Positions 54,942 to 63,454 of a DNA stretch of 64,000 nucleotides are shown here, piece after piece; position 1 is the first letter of the stretch, and each line of letters begins with the position of its first letter. A program made the position numbers and the translations under genes. Source of the DNA: Rhizobacter koreensis (GTDB taxonomy: Bacteria; Pseudomonadota; Gammaproteobacteria; Burkholderiales; Burkholderiaceae_C); the NCBI RefSeq assembly GCF_013366375.1, contig NZ_JABWMJ010000004.1, forward strand, positions 372,001 through 436,000, given 5' to 3'. Under the pieces are notes generated by a model. The model ran no database searches. It was given only the letters and a program-made list of their open reading frames with translations, and was not told the DNA's origin.

Positions 54942-56741
54942 ATGATGAGCGAATATGTCGCGCCGTTGCGAGACATGCAGTTCGTACTGCGGGAACTGGC
55001 GGGCCTCGATGCAGTGGGGGGGCTGCCCGGATACGAGGAGGTGAACGAAGAACTTGCCTCGGCGATCCTGGAGGAAGCAGGCAAGTTCGCGAGCGGCGTG
55101 CTGTCGCCACTGAACGTTGTCGGCGACCGCGAGGGCGCCCGCTGGAACGATAGCGCGGTGCAGACCGCCGCCGGCTGGCGGGAAGCCTACCGCCAATTCG
55201 CCGAAGGGGGGTGGAACGCGCTGTCCTGCCGCACGGAGTTCGGTGGCCAAGGGCTTCCGCGCGTGGTGTCGGCACTTGTCGAGGAGATGTGGAACGGCGC
55301 GAACGTGGCGTTCGCCCTCTGCCCCATGCTCACGCGCGGCGCGATCGAGGCTCTGGAGCTGTGCGGCACTGACGAACAGAAAAATCTTTACTTGCCGCGC
55401 CTGATCAGCGGTGAGTGGACGGGGACCATGAACCTGACCGAGCCGCAGGCTGGCTCAGACCTGTCGGCGGTGCGCGCCCGCGCCGTGCCGCAAGGCGATG
55501 GCAGCTACCGCGTGCATGGGCAGAAGATCTTCATCACCTACGGCGAGCACGATCTCACCGCGAACATCGTGCACCTCGTGCTGGCCCGGACGCCCGATGC
55601 GCCGGAGGGCGTGAAGGGTATCTCGCTGTTCGTTGTCCCGAAGTTCCTGTCCGACTCCGACGGCAAGGCTAGGGGGCGCAACGACGTGCGCTGCGTTTCC
55701 ATCGAACACAAGCTGGGCATTCACGGCAGCCCGACGGCGGTGCTTGCCTTCGGTGACAACGAAGGCGCGAAAGGCTGGCTCGTGGGCGAGGAGAACCGTG
55801 GTCTCGAATACATGTTCATCATGATGAACGCGGCGCGCTATTCGGTCGGTATTGAAGGTGTGGGTCTGTGCGAGCGCGCGTACCAGCGAGCCCGCGACTA
55901 TGCGCACGATCGCAAGCAGGGCGTCGAGCTCGGCGGCGCGTCGCGCGACAAGGTCGCAATCGTGCGGCATCCCGACGTGCGCCGCATGTTGCTGCAGATG
56001 AAGTCGCGCACCGAGGCGCTGCGCGCCGTGGCTTGCGTGGTCGCCGCCGCGATGGATGTTGCGGCCGCTCACCCCGACGAAGCAATACGGCACGAGAATC
56101 AGAGCTTCGTCGACCTGATGATTCCCGTGGTCAAGGGCTGGAGCACCGAAAGCTCGGTGCTCGTAACCTCGCTCGGCGTGCAGGTGCACGGCGGTATGGG
56201 CTTCATCGAGGAGGCCGGCGCGGCGCAGCACTGGCGCGATTCGCGCATCACGCCGATCTACGAAGGCACCACTGGCATCCAGGCGATAGACCTGATGGCC
56301 CGCAAGATCGCCCGTGATGGTGGCGCCGCCGCGCAGCGCGTCCTGCGCGACATGGGTGCGATTCAGGAACAGCTGCTGCTTGCAGCGGATCCGGAGCTCG
56401 CCGCCGTCGCCGCGCGACTGTCGGCCGGGATCGTCGCGTTGCGCCGCTGCGTTGCCTACGTGGTGGAACACTACCGCAGCGATGCCAAAAGCGTGGCAGC
56501 CGGTGCGGTCCCGCTACTGGAACTGTTCGGCATCGTCGCTGGCGGATGGCAACTGGCGCGTGCGGCACTCGCGGCGCGCAAGGGGTTGCTGCAAGGCAGT
56601 GGCGACCCGGGCTTCCTTCGCGCCAAACTGTTGACCGCGCGCTTTTACGCCGATCACGTCCTCGCGCAGGCGCCTGGCCTGGCGGAGACGGTGGTAAACG
56701 GCGCAGCAGCGGTGCTCGCCTATACGGATGATCAGTTCTGA
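54942..56741 (+). CDS. acyl-CoA dehydrogenase (large, DmdC-like type)
   Basis: 599 residues, longer than short-chain dehydrogenases and matching the type with an extra C-terminal helical domain. FAD/substrate motifs: T-E-P-Q-A-G-S-D-L, V-H-G-Q-K-I-F-I-T, and catalytic Glu in P-I-Y-E-G-T-T-G-I-Q. The expected substrate is butyryl-CoA (to crotonyl-CoA) or a related short or branched acyl-CoA. Two ATGs are adjacent; the second (54945) is better spaced from GGAG. It lies 9 bp after the dehydrogenase gene. Confidence 0.9.
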   Translation: MMSEYVAPLRDMQFVLRELAGLDAVGGLPGYEEVNEELASAILEEAGKFASGVLSPLNVVGDREGARWNDSAVQTAAGWREAYRQFAEGGWNALSCRTEFGGQGLPRVVSALVEEMWNGANVAFALCPMLTRGAIEALELCGTDEQKNLYLPRLISGEWTGTMNLTEPQAGSDLSAVRARAVPQGDGSYRVHGQKIFITYGEHDLTANIVHLVLARTPDAPEGVKGISLFVVPKFLSDSDGKARGRNDVRCVSIEHKLGIHGSPTAVLAFGDNEGAKGWLVGEENRGLEYMFIMMNAARYSVGIEGVGLCERAYQRARDYAHDRKQGVELGGASRDKVAIVRHPDVRRMLLQMKSRTEALRAVACVVAAAMDVAAAHPDEAIRHENQSFVDLMIPVVKGWSTESSVLVTSLGVQVHGGMGFIEEAGAAQHWRDSRITPIYEGTTGIQAIDLMARKIARDGGAAAQRVLRDMGAIQEQLLLAADPELAAVAARLSAGIVALRRCVAYVVEHYRSDAKSVAAGAVPLLELFGIVAGGWQLARAALAARKGLLQGSGDPGFLRAKLLTARFYADHVLAQAPGLAETVVNGAAAVLAYTDDQF

Positions 56742-56798
56742 ACGACTGACACCGACGCGGGCGACTACAAGCTTGGCGGACGCATGGGATCAGTTTGA

Positions 56799-56827
56799 TT
56801 GATATTACAAGAAGATTGTCGTACCAT
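56799..56827 (+). promoter_or_regulatory. candidate promoter of the thiolase gene
   Basis: TTGATA (56799-56804) and TACCAT (56822-56827), spacer 17 bp, 25 bp before the thiolase start. The -10 overlaps ACCATT-GCG-AATCTG, a weak relative of the MarR palindrome at 58749, so the same regulator might act here. Confidence 0.45.
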
Positions 56828-56852
56828 TGCGAATCTGATACTGGAGCAACGC

Positions 56853-58103
56853 ATGTCCGAAGCGGTCTACATCCTCGGAACCTTCTCCACGCCTTTCCGG
56901 CGTTGGCCCGACAAGGGTTTCAAGGAGCTCACGCGCGACGCCTACCTCTGCGCGGTGCAGGATGCTGGGCTGGCCGATCCGCAGGTGATCGAGGCCGCGT
57001 GGTTCGGCAATTGCGTGATGCACTACTGGGGCCAGCCTCTGGTGCGCGGCAACGTCGCGTTCATCCCGCTGGTGCGCGATGGTGTGTTCCGGGACCGTGC
57101 TCCGGTGGTGAACGTCGAGGGTGCATGCGCGACTGGCAGCCTTGCGCTGAACGGCGCGTACAAGGAGATCCGTGCCGGTGACGCCGACGTGACCATCGCG
57201 GTCGGCGTGGAGAAGCTCTACGACGCGAAGAATCCCGCTGCGATCCTGCAGGAGTTCGGCAAGGGCGCCGACCAGCTGAACCCGGAGGAGTGGATCGCGC
57301 ACTACACGCGCATCGGCGAGCAACTGGGCCAACCTTTTGAGATGGGTGCCGATCGATCCGCGGCCATGGACACGTACTCCATGCAGGCGCGCCTCCACAT
57401 GAATCTCTACGGAACCACGCGCGAACAGATTGCAGCCGCCTGCGCAAAGAGCCACACCAACGGCAGTCTCAACCCGTTGGCGCAATACCGCTTCGCGATG
57501 ACGCCCGAACAGGTCCTCGCCGATCGGATGGTGTCCGATCCGCTGACGCGCGCGATGTGCGCACCAGTCGGCGACGGTGCCGCGGCCGTCATCCTCTGTT
57601 CCGAGCGGTTCCTGAAGCAACAGCCCGCGCGCGTGCGCGAGCGGGCTGTGAAAATCCGGGCGCTGACGTTGTCCGGCGGCAAGTACCGCGGAGAGCGTGA
57701 GCCGGGCCTGTCCCGGGCCGCTGCCGATCGCGCGTACGAACTTGCAGGCTTGCGACCCGAGGATATCGATCTCGCAGAGGTTCACGATGCGACCTCGTTT
57801 TGCGAGGTCTATCAAACTGAGATGTTGCGCTTCTGCCCCGAAGGACAGGGTGGTCCTTTCGCCGCTTCGGGCGCGAGCGCGATCGACGGGAAGATCGCGA
57901 TCAATCCGTCAGGTGGTCTTGTGTCGAAGGGGCATCCCATTGGCGCGACGGGGCTGTCGATGTGCCACGAAGTGATCAGCCAACTACGTGGTGAAAGCGG
58001 CGAGCGGCAAGTACGCGATGCGCGGATCGGCCTGCAGCAGAATGGCGGCGGCATCATCGGCCTGGAAGAGGCGGTGTGCGCGGTCGCGATCTACGAGCGC
58101 TAG
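56853..58103 (+). CDS. thiolase-family acyltransferase (SCP2-like)
   Basis: 416 residues. Nucleophile C92 in V-E-G-A-C-A-T-G-S; catalytic His361 in S-K-G-H-P-I-G-A-T-G. The second thiolase Cys (C-x-G near the C-terminus) is replaced: L-Q-Q-N-G-G-G-I-I-G; the SCP2-type H-D-C-F is H-D-A-T-S-F-C here. It may cleave acetoacetyl-CoA or a branched 3-ketoacyl-CoA, but a non-thiolytic role cannot be excluded. It has its own promoter candidate after 111 bp. Its stop overlaps that of the convergent marR gene (shared CTAG). Confidence 0.85.
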   Translation: MSEAVYILGTFSTPFRRWPDKGFKELTRDAYLCAVQDAGLADPQVIEAAWFGNCVMHYWGQPLVRGNVAFIPLVRDGVFRDRAPVVNVEGACATGSLALNGAYKEIRAGDADVTIAVGVEKLYDAKNPAAILQEFGKGADQLNPEEWIAHYTRIGEQLGQPFEMGADRSAAMDTYSMQARLHMNLYGTTREQIAAACAKSHTNGSLNPLAQYRFAMTPEQVLADRMVSDPLTRAMCAPVGDGAAAVILCSERFLKQQPARVRERAVKIRALTLSGGKYRGEREPGLSRAAADRAYELAGLRPEDIDLAEVHDATSFCEVYQTEMLRFCPEGQGGPFAASGASAIDGKIAINPSGGLVSKGHPIGATGLSMCHEVISQLRGESGERQVRDARIGLQQNGGGIIGLEEAVCAVAIYER

Positions 58104-58645
58104 ACGGACTCCGTAGGATCGTCGAGTTCGGTGAGGCGCCGCACCCAGTCGCGGCGGTGTCGGTCCAGCATGGACGTCATAACCTTGAAGTAGCTGTCGA
58201 TGTCCTGCTGCGTCACGCTGTCATAAGCGGCTTGGAAACGATTCCTCTGCCCGCCCGAGACGAACTCCAGCAGCTTGTCTCCTTTGCGTGAGCAGTAGAG
58301 CTGCTTCACGCGGCCGTCCGTCGGGGATGCGCGCGTGAGGAGGTAGCCCGCTTTTGCCAGCTGCCGCATTGGTGCCTGGATGTTCTGGTGCCTCACGCCC
58401 AGAACGGCGAGCAATTCGCTGACCGTGAGGCCAGGAGCGAAGTGTGCGAAGTAGAGGATTCGGTGGTGCACGCGACCCATCGACTTCTGGGCAAGGCGCG
58501 CATCTGCGTCTTCGCTAATGCTCAGCTGCACCATGAAATGCAGCACCAACCCCGTATGAACCAGGCGCTTCTTTTCCGCGGCGACTCCGGCCGCATCCCC
58601 GCCAGTGTGTCCCCTGCCGATGCATGCGCCTTGACTGCGATCCAT
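58100..58645 (-). CDS. MarR-family transcriptional regulator
   Basis: 181 residues with a winged HTH: R-I-L-Y-F-A-H-F-A-P-G-L-T-V-S-E-L-L-A-V-L-G-V, R-Q-L-A-K-A-G-Y-L, and the wing S-P-T-D-G-R-V-K-Q-L-Y. The first 30 residues are not conserved-looking, so a later Met start (residue 38) is possible. It is divergent from the ABC transporter operon, with a palindrome between them, and likely controls it in response to the substrate or its CoA ester. Confidence 0.85.
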   Translation of the reverse strand: MDRSQGACIGRGHTGGDAAGVAAEKKRLVHTGLVLHFMVQLSISEDADARLAQKSMGRVHHRILYFAHFAPGLTVSELLAVLGVRHQNIQAPMRQLAKAGYLLTRASPTDGRVKQLYCSRKGDKLLEFVSGGQRNRFQAAYDSVTQQDIDSYFKVMTSMLDRHRRDWVRRLTELDDPTESV

Positions 58646-58748
58646 GGCGTTGAGTCTAGACCACCCTCTCAGCGCTTGCTAAAAGCGGCTGCGCGCATGC
58701 TCTTGCCTTGGGACTTACCCCTAGCAGCCGGCACGCGCGTTTACTGCA

Positions 58749-58763
58749 ACCATCTTTGATGGT
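58749..58763. promoter_or_regulatory. MarR operator candidate ACCATC-TTT-GATGGT
   Basis: Perfect 6-3-6 palindrome in the marR / ABC-transporter divergent gap, 10 bp upstream of a TTGACA box. Placement and symmetry fit a MarR dimer site. Confidence 0.5.
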
Positions 58764-58772
58764 ACAACCTTA

Positions 58773-58801
58773 TTGACAGAAATAATTCGGGTCACTAACC
58801 T
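58773..58801 (+). promoter_or_regulatory. candidate promoter of the Liv-type ABC operon
   Basis: Perfect -35 TTGACA (58773-58778), 17 bp spacer, weak -10 TAACCT (58796-58801), 51 bp before the start of the binding-protein gene. The palindrome just upstream could block or modulate it. Confidence 0.4.
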
Positions 58802-58852
58802 CGATTCGCCTTTGCCCAGGTCCGGTCTGGGCGACACAACACAGGAGACAAC

Positions 58853-60016
58853 ATGAGACACGCATTTCGCTTGGCACTTGCAGCGGCCGCGTTCGCGTGC
58901 TCGCTCGCCGCGACGGCGCAGCAGCAGCAGCCTTTCAGGATCGGGGCAGTCCTCCCGCTCAGTGGCGCCTTCGGTGTGTTCGGCCAGAACATGAAGCGCG
59001 GGGTCGAGTTCGCCATCCAGGAGCGCGGCGGCAAAGTCCTGGGCCGGCCCATCGAGGTGGTCTGGGAGGACTCGGAGACCAAGCCGCAGGTGGCCGTGCA
59101 GAAGACATCGCGGCTTATCGCGTCCGGAGTTGACGTGCTCTTCGGAGCCGCCAGCTCGGGCGAAACAATCGCCATGATGCCCTTGGCTGCCCAGGCTAAG
59201 GTCCCGCACCTGGTGACGATGTCGGCCGACGATCGCATCACGGGGACGAACAAGACGCGCTACACGTTCCGCACGTCGAACAACTTGGCGATGGAGAACG
59301 TCATGGTCGCCGAGCAGGTCAAGGCCTTGGGGCTGAAGAAGGTTTATGGCGTTGCTGCCGACGTCGGCACCACGCGCGAAGGATGGAATGACATTCGGGC
59401 GCTGCTCACCAAGGAAGGGGTGCAGATCGCCGGAGAGGATTTCCCCCCACTGGGCAGCAAGGACTACTCGGTAATCATCGACAAGGTACTGAAGTCGGGT
59501 GCCGACACGGTCGTGGTCGTCGCCGCAGGAAACGATGCGATCGGCTTCGTCAAGCAGAGTCACGAAGTCGGGCTTGGCAAGAAGGTCAAGATCATGGGGC
59601 CGGTGCTTCTCGACGACACGCTTGCTCGAGCCGTGGGCCCTGGCGCCGAGGGTGTCATGTCGGCCCAGCGCTACCACGCAAGTCTGCAGAACCCCTCAAA
59701 CCAGAAGTTTGTCGAGGCTTACAGGAAGAAGTACGGCGAGCCGCCGGATTGGGTGGCTGGAGAGGCCTACGACGGCCTGTCGTGGTTCCTGAGCGTCGTC
59801 GAGCAAACCAGAAGCAATGACCGGGAGAAGTGGGTCGATGCTTTCGCGCAGTCGAGCTGGCCGAGCTCCATTGAAGGCGGTAAGGCCATGCGAGTGTGCG
59901 ACCACCAAGCGGCGCAGGGCGGTATCTGGGGCGAGGGTACCAAGCCGGGCAGCGATTACCCCGTGCGGGTTGTTCGCCAGGTTCCCAGCAGCACTGTCTT
60001 CACCGCATGCAAGTAA
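58853..60016 (+). CDS. Liv-type ABC transporter substrate-binding protein
   Basis: 387-residue periplasmic binding protein of the branched-chain amino acid/amide family: signal peptide ending A-A-T-A-Q, then I-G-A-V-L-P-L-S-G-A-F, Q-E-R-G-G-K-V-L-G-R-P, and D-S-E-T-K-P. It heads a complete five-gene importer. In catabolic islands such receptors often bind carboxylates rather than amino acids; here the likely ligand is the island's growth substrate (inference). Confidence 0.9.
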   Translation: MRHAFRLALAAAAFACSLAATAQQQQPFRIGAVLPLSGAFGVFGQNMKRGVEFAIQERGGKVLGRPIEVVWEDSETKPQVAVQKTSRLIASGVDVLFGAASSGETIAMMPLAAQAKVPHLVTMSADDRITGTNKTRYTFRTSNNLAMENVMVAEQVKALGLKKVYGVAADVGTTREGWNDIRALLTKEGVQIAGEDFPPLGSKDYSVIIDKVLKSGADTVVVVAAGNDAIGFVKQSHEVGLGKKVKIMGPVLLDDTLARAVGPGAEGVMSAQRYHASLQNPSNQKFVEAYRKKYGEPPDWVAGEAYDGLSWFLSVVEQTRSNDREKWVDAFAQSSWPSSIEGGKAMRVCDHQAAQGGIWGEGTKPGSDYPVRVVRQVPSSTVFTACK

Positions 60017-60051
60017 CGGAAGCCGGCCGGCTTCCGGTCTGACGAGCACCC

Positions 60052-60909
60052 ATGGCTCTTACGCTCATCGGTCTGAGCATTGGACTGCTGCTGTTCCTGG
60101 TGGCTGCTGGACTGACACTGATATTCGGTCTGCTCGGGGTCATCAACTTCGCCCACGGTGCTTTCTACATGCTTGGTGCGTACATCGGGTACCAAGCCGT
60201 GGCGAGCACCGGCAGCTTCTGGCTGGCGTTGGCTTTGACCCCGCTCATCGTCCTGCCGGCAGGCGCTCTGCTGGAGCGGGTGCTGCTCCGCCCGCTCTAT
60301 GCCAAGCCGCATGCCCAGCAATTGGTGATGACGTTCGGGCTCATTCTTGTCATGGAAGAGGCCGCGCGCATGGTTTGGGGGCTTGGCTACCTTCGCGTTT
60401 CGCCCCCGGCTGCTCTGGCAGGTACGACGGAAATCTTCGGCAGCTACATCGGCGACTACCGGATCTTCGCGTGTGTCGTGGCGGCCGTCGTCGCAGCCGG
60501 GCTATTGCTGGGCCTCGAGCGTACGTCGCTGGGCGCGACCATCCGCGCCGCGGCGGCGAACCCGCGCATGCTTTCTTGCCTGGGGGCCGACGTGAACCGT
60601 CTCCGCATGTGGACGTTCGGCGGTGGAACCGCTCTGGCGGCGTTCGCCGGCGTACTTGTATCGCCCCTGGTTCCCATTGATTCCGGGATGGCAATTACCG
60701 TGATCACGGACTGCTTCGTCGTGATCGTTGTCGGAGGTTTGGGAAATGCGCGGGGAGCTATCGCGGCGTCGCTGCTCGTCGGCTTGCTTCGCGCTTTCGG
60801 CCAGCAGTTCGCGGCGGAGTGGGTTGATGTGGCCACCTATGGGCTGCTGATATTCACGCTGCTTATCCGGCCGGCGGGGCTTTTCAACCAAAGGACGCGA
60901 ACAGCATGA
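60052..60909 (+). CDS. livH: ABC transporter permease LivH-like
   Basis: 285 residues, about eight hydrophobic helices, with I-N-F-A-H-G-A-F-Y-M-L-G-A-Y and V-G-G-L-G-N-A-R-G-A, the LivH signatures. It pairs with the next gene and overlaps it by 4 bp (ATGA). Confidence 0.92.
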   Translation: MALTLIGLSIGLLLFLVAAGLTLIFGLLGVINFAHGAFYMLGAYIGYQAVASTGSFWLALALTPLIVLPAGALLERVLLRPLYAKPHAQQLVMTFGLILVMEEAARMVWGLGYLRVSPPAALAGTTEIFGSYIGDYRIFACVVAAVVAAGLLLGLERTSLGATIRAAAANPRMLSCLGADVNRLRMWTFGGGTALAAFAGVLVSPLVPIDSGMAITVITDCFVVIVVGGLGNARGAIAASLLVGLLRAFGQQFAAEWVDVATYGLLIFTLLIRPAGLFNQRTRTA

Positions 60910-61919
60910 AGCCGGCCAGTCCGTCTGTCGGCAACTGCTCAGCCGAACCTCAAGCCCCGAGTTCTCTCGGGCATTCGTTCGGAAAAAGGGCCACGCTCAC
61001 CGCGGCCGCTCTCCTCGCGATGGCAGCTCTTTCCGCGGCCATCGCGCCGCCGGCAGTCCACTACTTCCTTACCTCCGCGGCGATCTGGGCGATTTTTGCG
61101 CTCGGGTTCGACCTTGCTTTCGGAGTGGCCGGACTGTTGTCCTTCGGGCATTCGGTCTTCTTCGCTGCGGGCGGCTATCTGGCTGCGCTGCTGACGATGC
61201 TTGCCGGGATTCCGATGTCGGGGGCCATCCCTTTGGCCGGCCTGTCCGCCGGAATATTGGCTGCGCTTGTCGGCATGCTCGCCCTGCGGATGTCGGGCGT
61301 CTATCTGGGCCTGACTACGTTGGCGGTCTCGCAACTTTTCGAGACGCTGGTCGCCGTGCGACTCCGCGCGTACACCGGTGGAATGGAGGGGCTGGTCGGC
61401 GTCGCACGGCCGGCGATCTTCGGGCACGTACTCGACGACGACCGGTCCTATTTTCTGTTTGTCTTCGCCATCTTCATGATGGTGCTGGGCGCCAGCGCCT
61501 TGCTGCGCCAGTCACACTGGGGGCGCGGGCTGGTCGCGATGCGAATCAACGAAGTTCGAGCGCAGCAACTGGGCTTCAACACCCTGCGATTGAAGATCAG
61601 TGCCTTCGCGGCGTCTGGGGCGATCAGTGGCGTAGCCGGCGCGCTGCTGGCGTCACTGATGAGATTCGTCAATCCCGAGATCCTCAGCTGGACGATCTCG
61701 GGCGATGTCCTGATCGCCACTCTGATCGGTGGCGCGGGAACGCTCCTTGGCCCCGCCTTGGGAGCCTTGCTGATGTCGTGCTTGCGCGAAGTGCTGGGTG
61801 GGATGACAACACACTGGCACGGATTGCTCGGCGTGGTCCTCATCGTCTTTACTTTGTGGGTGCCGAATGGACTCGCGCCTGCGGTCCAGGGTCTGGTGCG
61901 CAAGCTGCGTAACGGATGA
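60906..61919 (+). CDS. livM: ABC transporter permease LivM-like
   Basis: 337 residues with many hydrophobic helices, F-G-H-S-V-F-F-A-A-G-G-Y, R-I-N-E-V-R-A-Q-Q-L-G, and G-G-A-G-T-L-L-G-P, typical of LivM. Overlaps livG by ATGA. Confidence 0.92.
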   Translation: MKPASPSVGNCSAEPQAPSSLGHSFGKRATLTAAALLAMAALSAAIAPPAVHYFLTSAAIWAIFALGFDLAFGVAGLLSFGHSVFFAAGGYLAALLTMLAGIPMSGAIPLAGLSAGILAALVGMLALRMSGVYLGLTTLAVSQLFETLVAVRLRAYTGGMEGLVGVARPAIFGHVLDDDRSYFLFVFAIFMMVLGASALLRQSHWGRGLVAMRINEVRAQQLGFNTLRLKISAFAASGAISGVAGALLASLMRFVNPEILSWTISGDVLIATLIGGAGTLLGPALGALLMSCLREVLGGMTTHWHGLLGVVLIVFTLWVPNGLAPAVQGLVRKLRNG

Positions 61920-62671
61920 TGAGCGCATCACTCCCCATCCTGAGCGCCAGCCGTCTCCGCGTTGCATTCGGAACTTTCCTTGCGGTGAACGATTTCAGTG
62001 CCGACTTTGAACACGGCCGGCGCTACGCCCTCATCGGACCGAACGGGGCCGGGAAGACAACGCTGCTCAACGCGCTCTCGGGACGCCAGCGGGTAACATC
62101 AGGCTGCGTGCAGTTGTCCGGCGAGGACATCACGCACTTGCCTGCTCACCGTCGCTTGACCGCTGGAATAGGCCGCAGTTTCCAGATCGTGAACATATTC
62201 TTCGGCTTGACGGTATTCGAGAACCTGTGTCTTGCGGTGCAGGGAGCGCGCTATGGTGGGCGGCAACCCTGGACACGTCTCGCAGCGGGCGACCGGGAGG
62301 TCCAGCAAGCGGCCCAAGAGCTGGCGGAGCAGGTCGGGCTTCAATCGATGTGCAACGCGCTTGCTTCCACGCTGTCGCACGGCGATCAGCGCGCACTCGA
62401 GCTGGCGCTCGCATTGGCTTCCAATCCGCGCGTGCTCCTGCTGGACGAGCCCCTGGCCGGCGTCGGACACGGACGCATCGCGGAGACTCTGCGCCTCATC
62501 GAGGGAGCCTCGCACGGGCGCACCGTGTTGATGGTGGAGCACAACATCGAGGCGGTGATGAATTTCGCCGAAGAGATTCTGGTGCTGGAGGCCGGCGCCC
62601 TGTTGGCGCGGGGCACCCCGGATCAGATCCGATCCGATTCGAAAGTGCGCCGCGCTTATCTGGGGGACTGA
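61916..62671 (+). CDS. livG: ABC transporter ATP-binding protein LivG-like
   Basis: 251 residues. Walker A G-P-N-G-A-G-K-T, signature L-S-H-G-D-Q-R (in place of L-S-G-G-Q), Walker B V-L-L-L-D-E-P, switch His in M-V-E-H-N. The A-V-M-N-F-A-E-E-I-L-V tail is LivG-like. TGATG junction with livF. Confidence 0.92.
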   Translation: MMSASLPILSASRLRVAFGTFLAVNDFSADFEHGRRYALIGPNGAGKTTLLNALSGRQRVTSGCVQLSGEDITHLPAHRRLTAGIGRSFQIVNIFFGLTVFENLCLAVQGARYGGRQPWTRLAAGDREVQQAAQELAEQVGLQSMCNALASTLSHGDQRALELALALASNPRVLLLDEPLAGVGHGRIAETLRLIEGASHGRTVLMVEHNIEAVMNFAEEILVLEAGALLARGTPDQIRSDSKVRRAYLGD

Positions 62672-63378
62672 TGGACACTGTGCTTGACGTCAGGAACCTG
62701 AACGTTTTCTATGGCAAGGCCTGTGCACTCGAGGGAGTTTCGTTGTCGATCCCGCGCGGCGAGATTTGCGGACTTCTCGGACGCAATGGCGCAGGCAAGA
62801 CAACCTTGTTGAATGCCCTGATGGGTTTGCTTTCCATTTCAGGCGGTGACTACCGGCTGAACGGCCAAACGGCCCGCGGCGTACCCACACATCTACTCGC
62901 CCGAAGTGGCCTCGCTCTCGTACCGGCAGATCGGCAAATTTACGGTGAGCTCACCGTACGTGAGAACCTGGCGCTGGCAGCGCACAGCCGCCGGTCCGGA
63001 CCTTGGACACCGGACCGGATCTTCCGCTTGTTCCCGCGGCTGCTCGAACGCTCTGAAGGGCTGGGCGAAAACCTTTCCGGTGGCGAAAAGCAGATGCTCG
63101 CGATCGCGCGTTCACTGCTGATCCAGCCTTCGGTCCTCCTGCTCGACGAGCCCACTGAGGGGCTCGCGCCGATCATTGTGCAGGAGGTCATCGCAGCCGT
63201 CGCGGAGGTGCGCCGCGAAGAAGGCGTGTCCGTGCTCATCGTCGAGCAGAACCTGAAGGCGGTCGCTCCGATCCTGCAGACCGCCCACGTGCTTGAAACC
63301 GGGCGTGTCGCGTGGAGCGGGCCGGCGGAGACACTGATCGAAGACGAATCACTGTCCCGAAGCCTATTGGGACTGTAG
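62671..63378 (+). CDS. livF: ABC transporter ATP-binding protein LivF-like
   Basis: 235 residues. Walker A G-R-N-G-A-G-K-T, signature L-S-G-G-E-K-Q, Walker B V-L-L-L-D-E-P-T-E-G-L-A-P, and V-E-Q-N. The start ATG overlaps the livG stop by one base; a longer in-frame opening over livG is a shadow. Confidence 0.92.
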   Translation: MDTVLDVRNLNVFYGKACALEGVSLSIPRGEICGLLGRNGAGKTTLLNALMGLLSISGGDYRLNGQTARGVPTHLLARSGLALVPADRQIYGELTVRENLALAAHSRRSGPWTPDRIFRLFPRLLERSEGLGENLSGGEKQMLAIARSLLIQPSVLLLDEPTEGLAPIIVQEVIAAVAEVRREEGVSVLIVEQNLKAVAPILQTAHVLETGRVAWSGPAETLIEDESLSRSLLGL

Positions 63379-63391
63379 GCGCCAAGCACCG

Positions 63392-63422
63392 CTGAAGATG
63401 ATCGGGCGATCGACTTCTTCAG
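63392..63422 (+). promoter_or_regulatory. nested inverted repeat between livF and the SDR gene
   Basis: Outer arms CTGAAGA/TCTTCAG and inner arms GATCG/CGATC around GG. It could be a hairpin in the transcript or an operator. There is no T-run, so a simple Rho-independent terminator is unlikely. Confidence 0.35.
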
Positions 63423-63454
63423 AGTCAATTGACATCTTAGTGAGGGACTGACAC

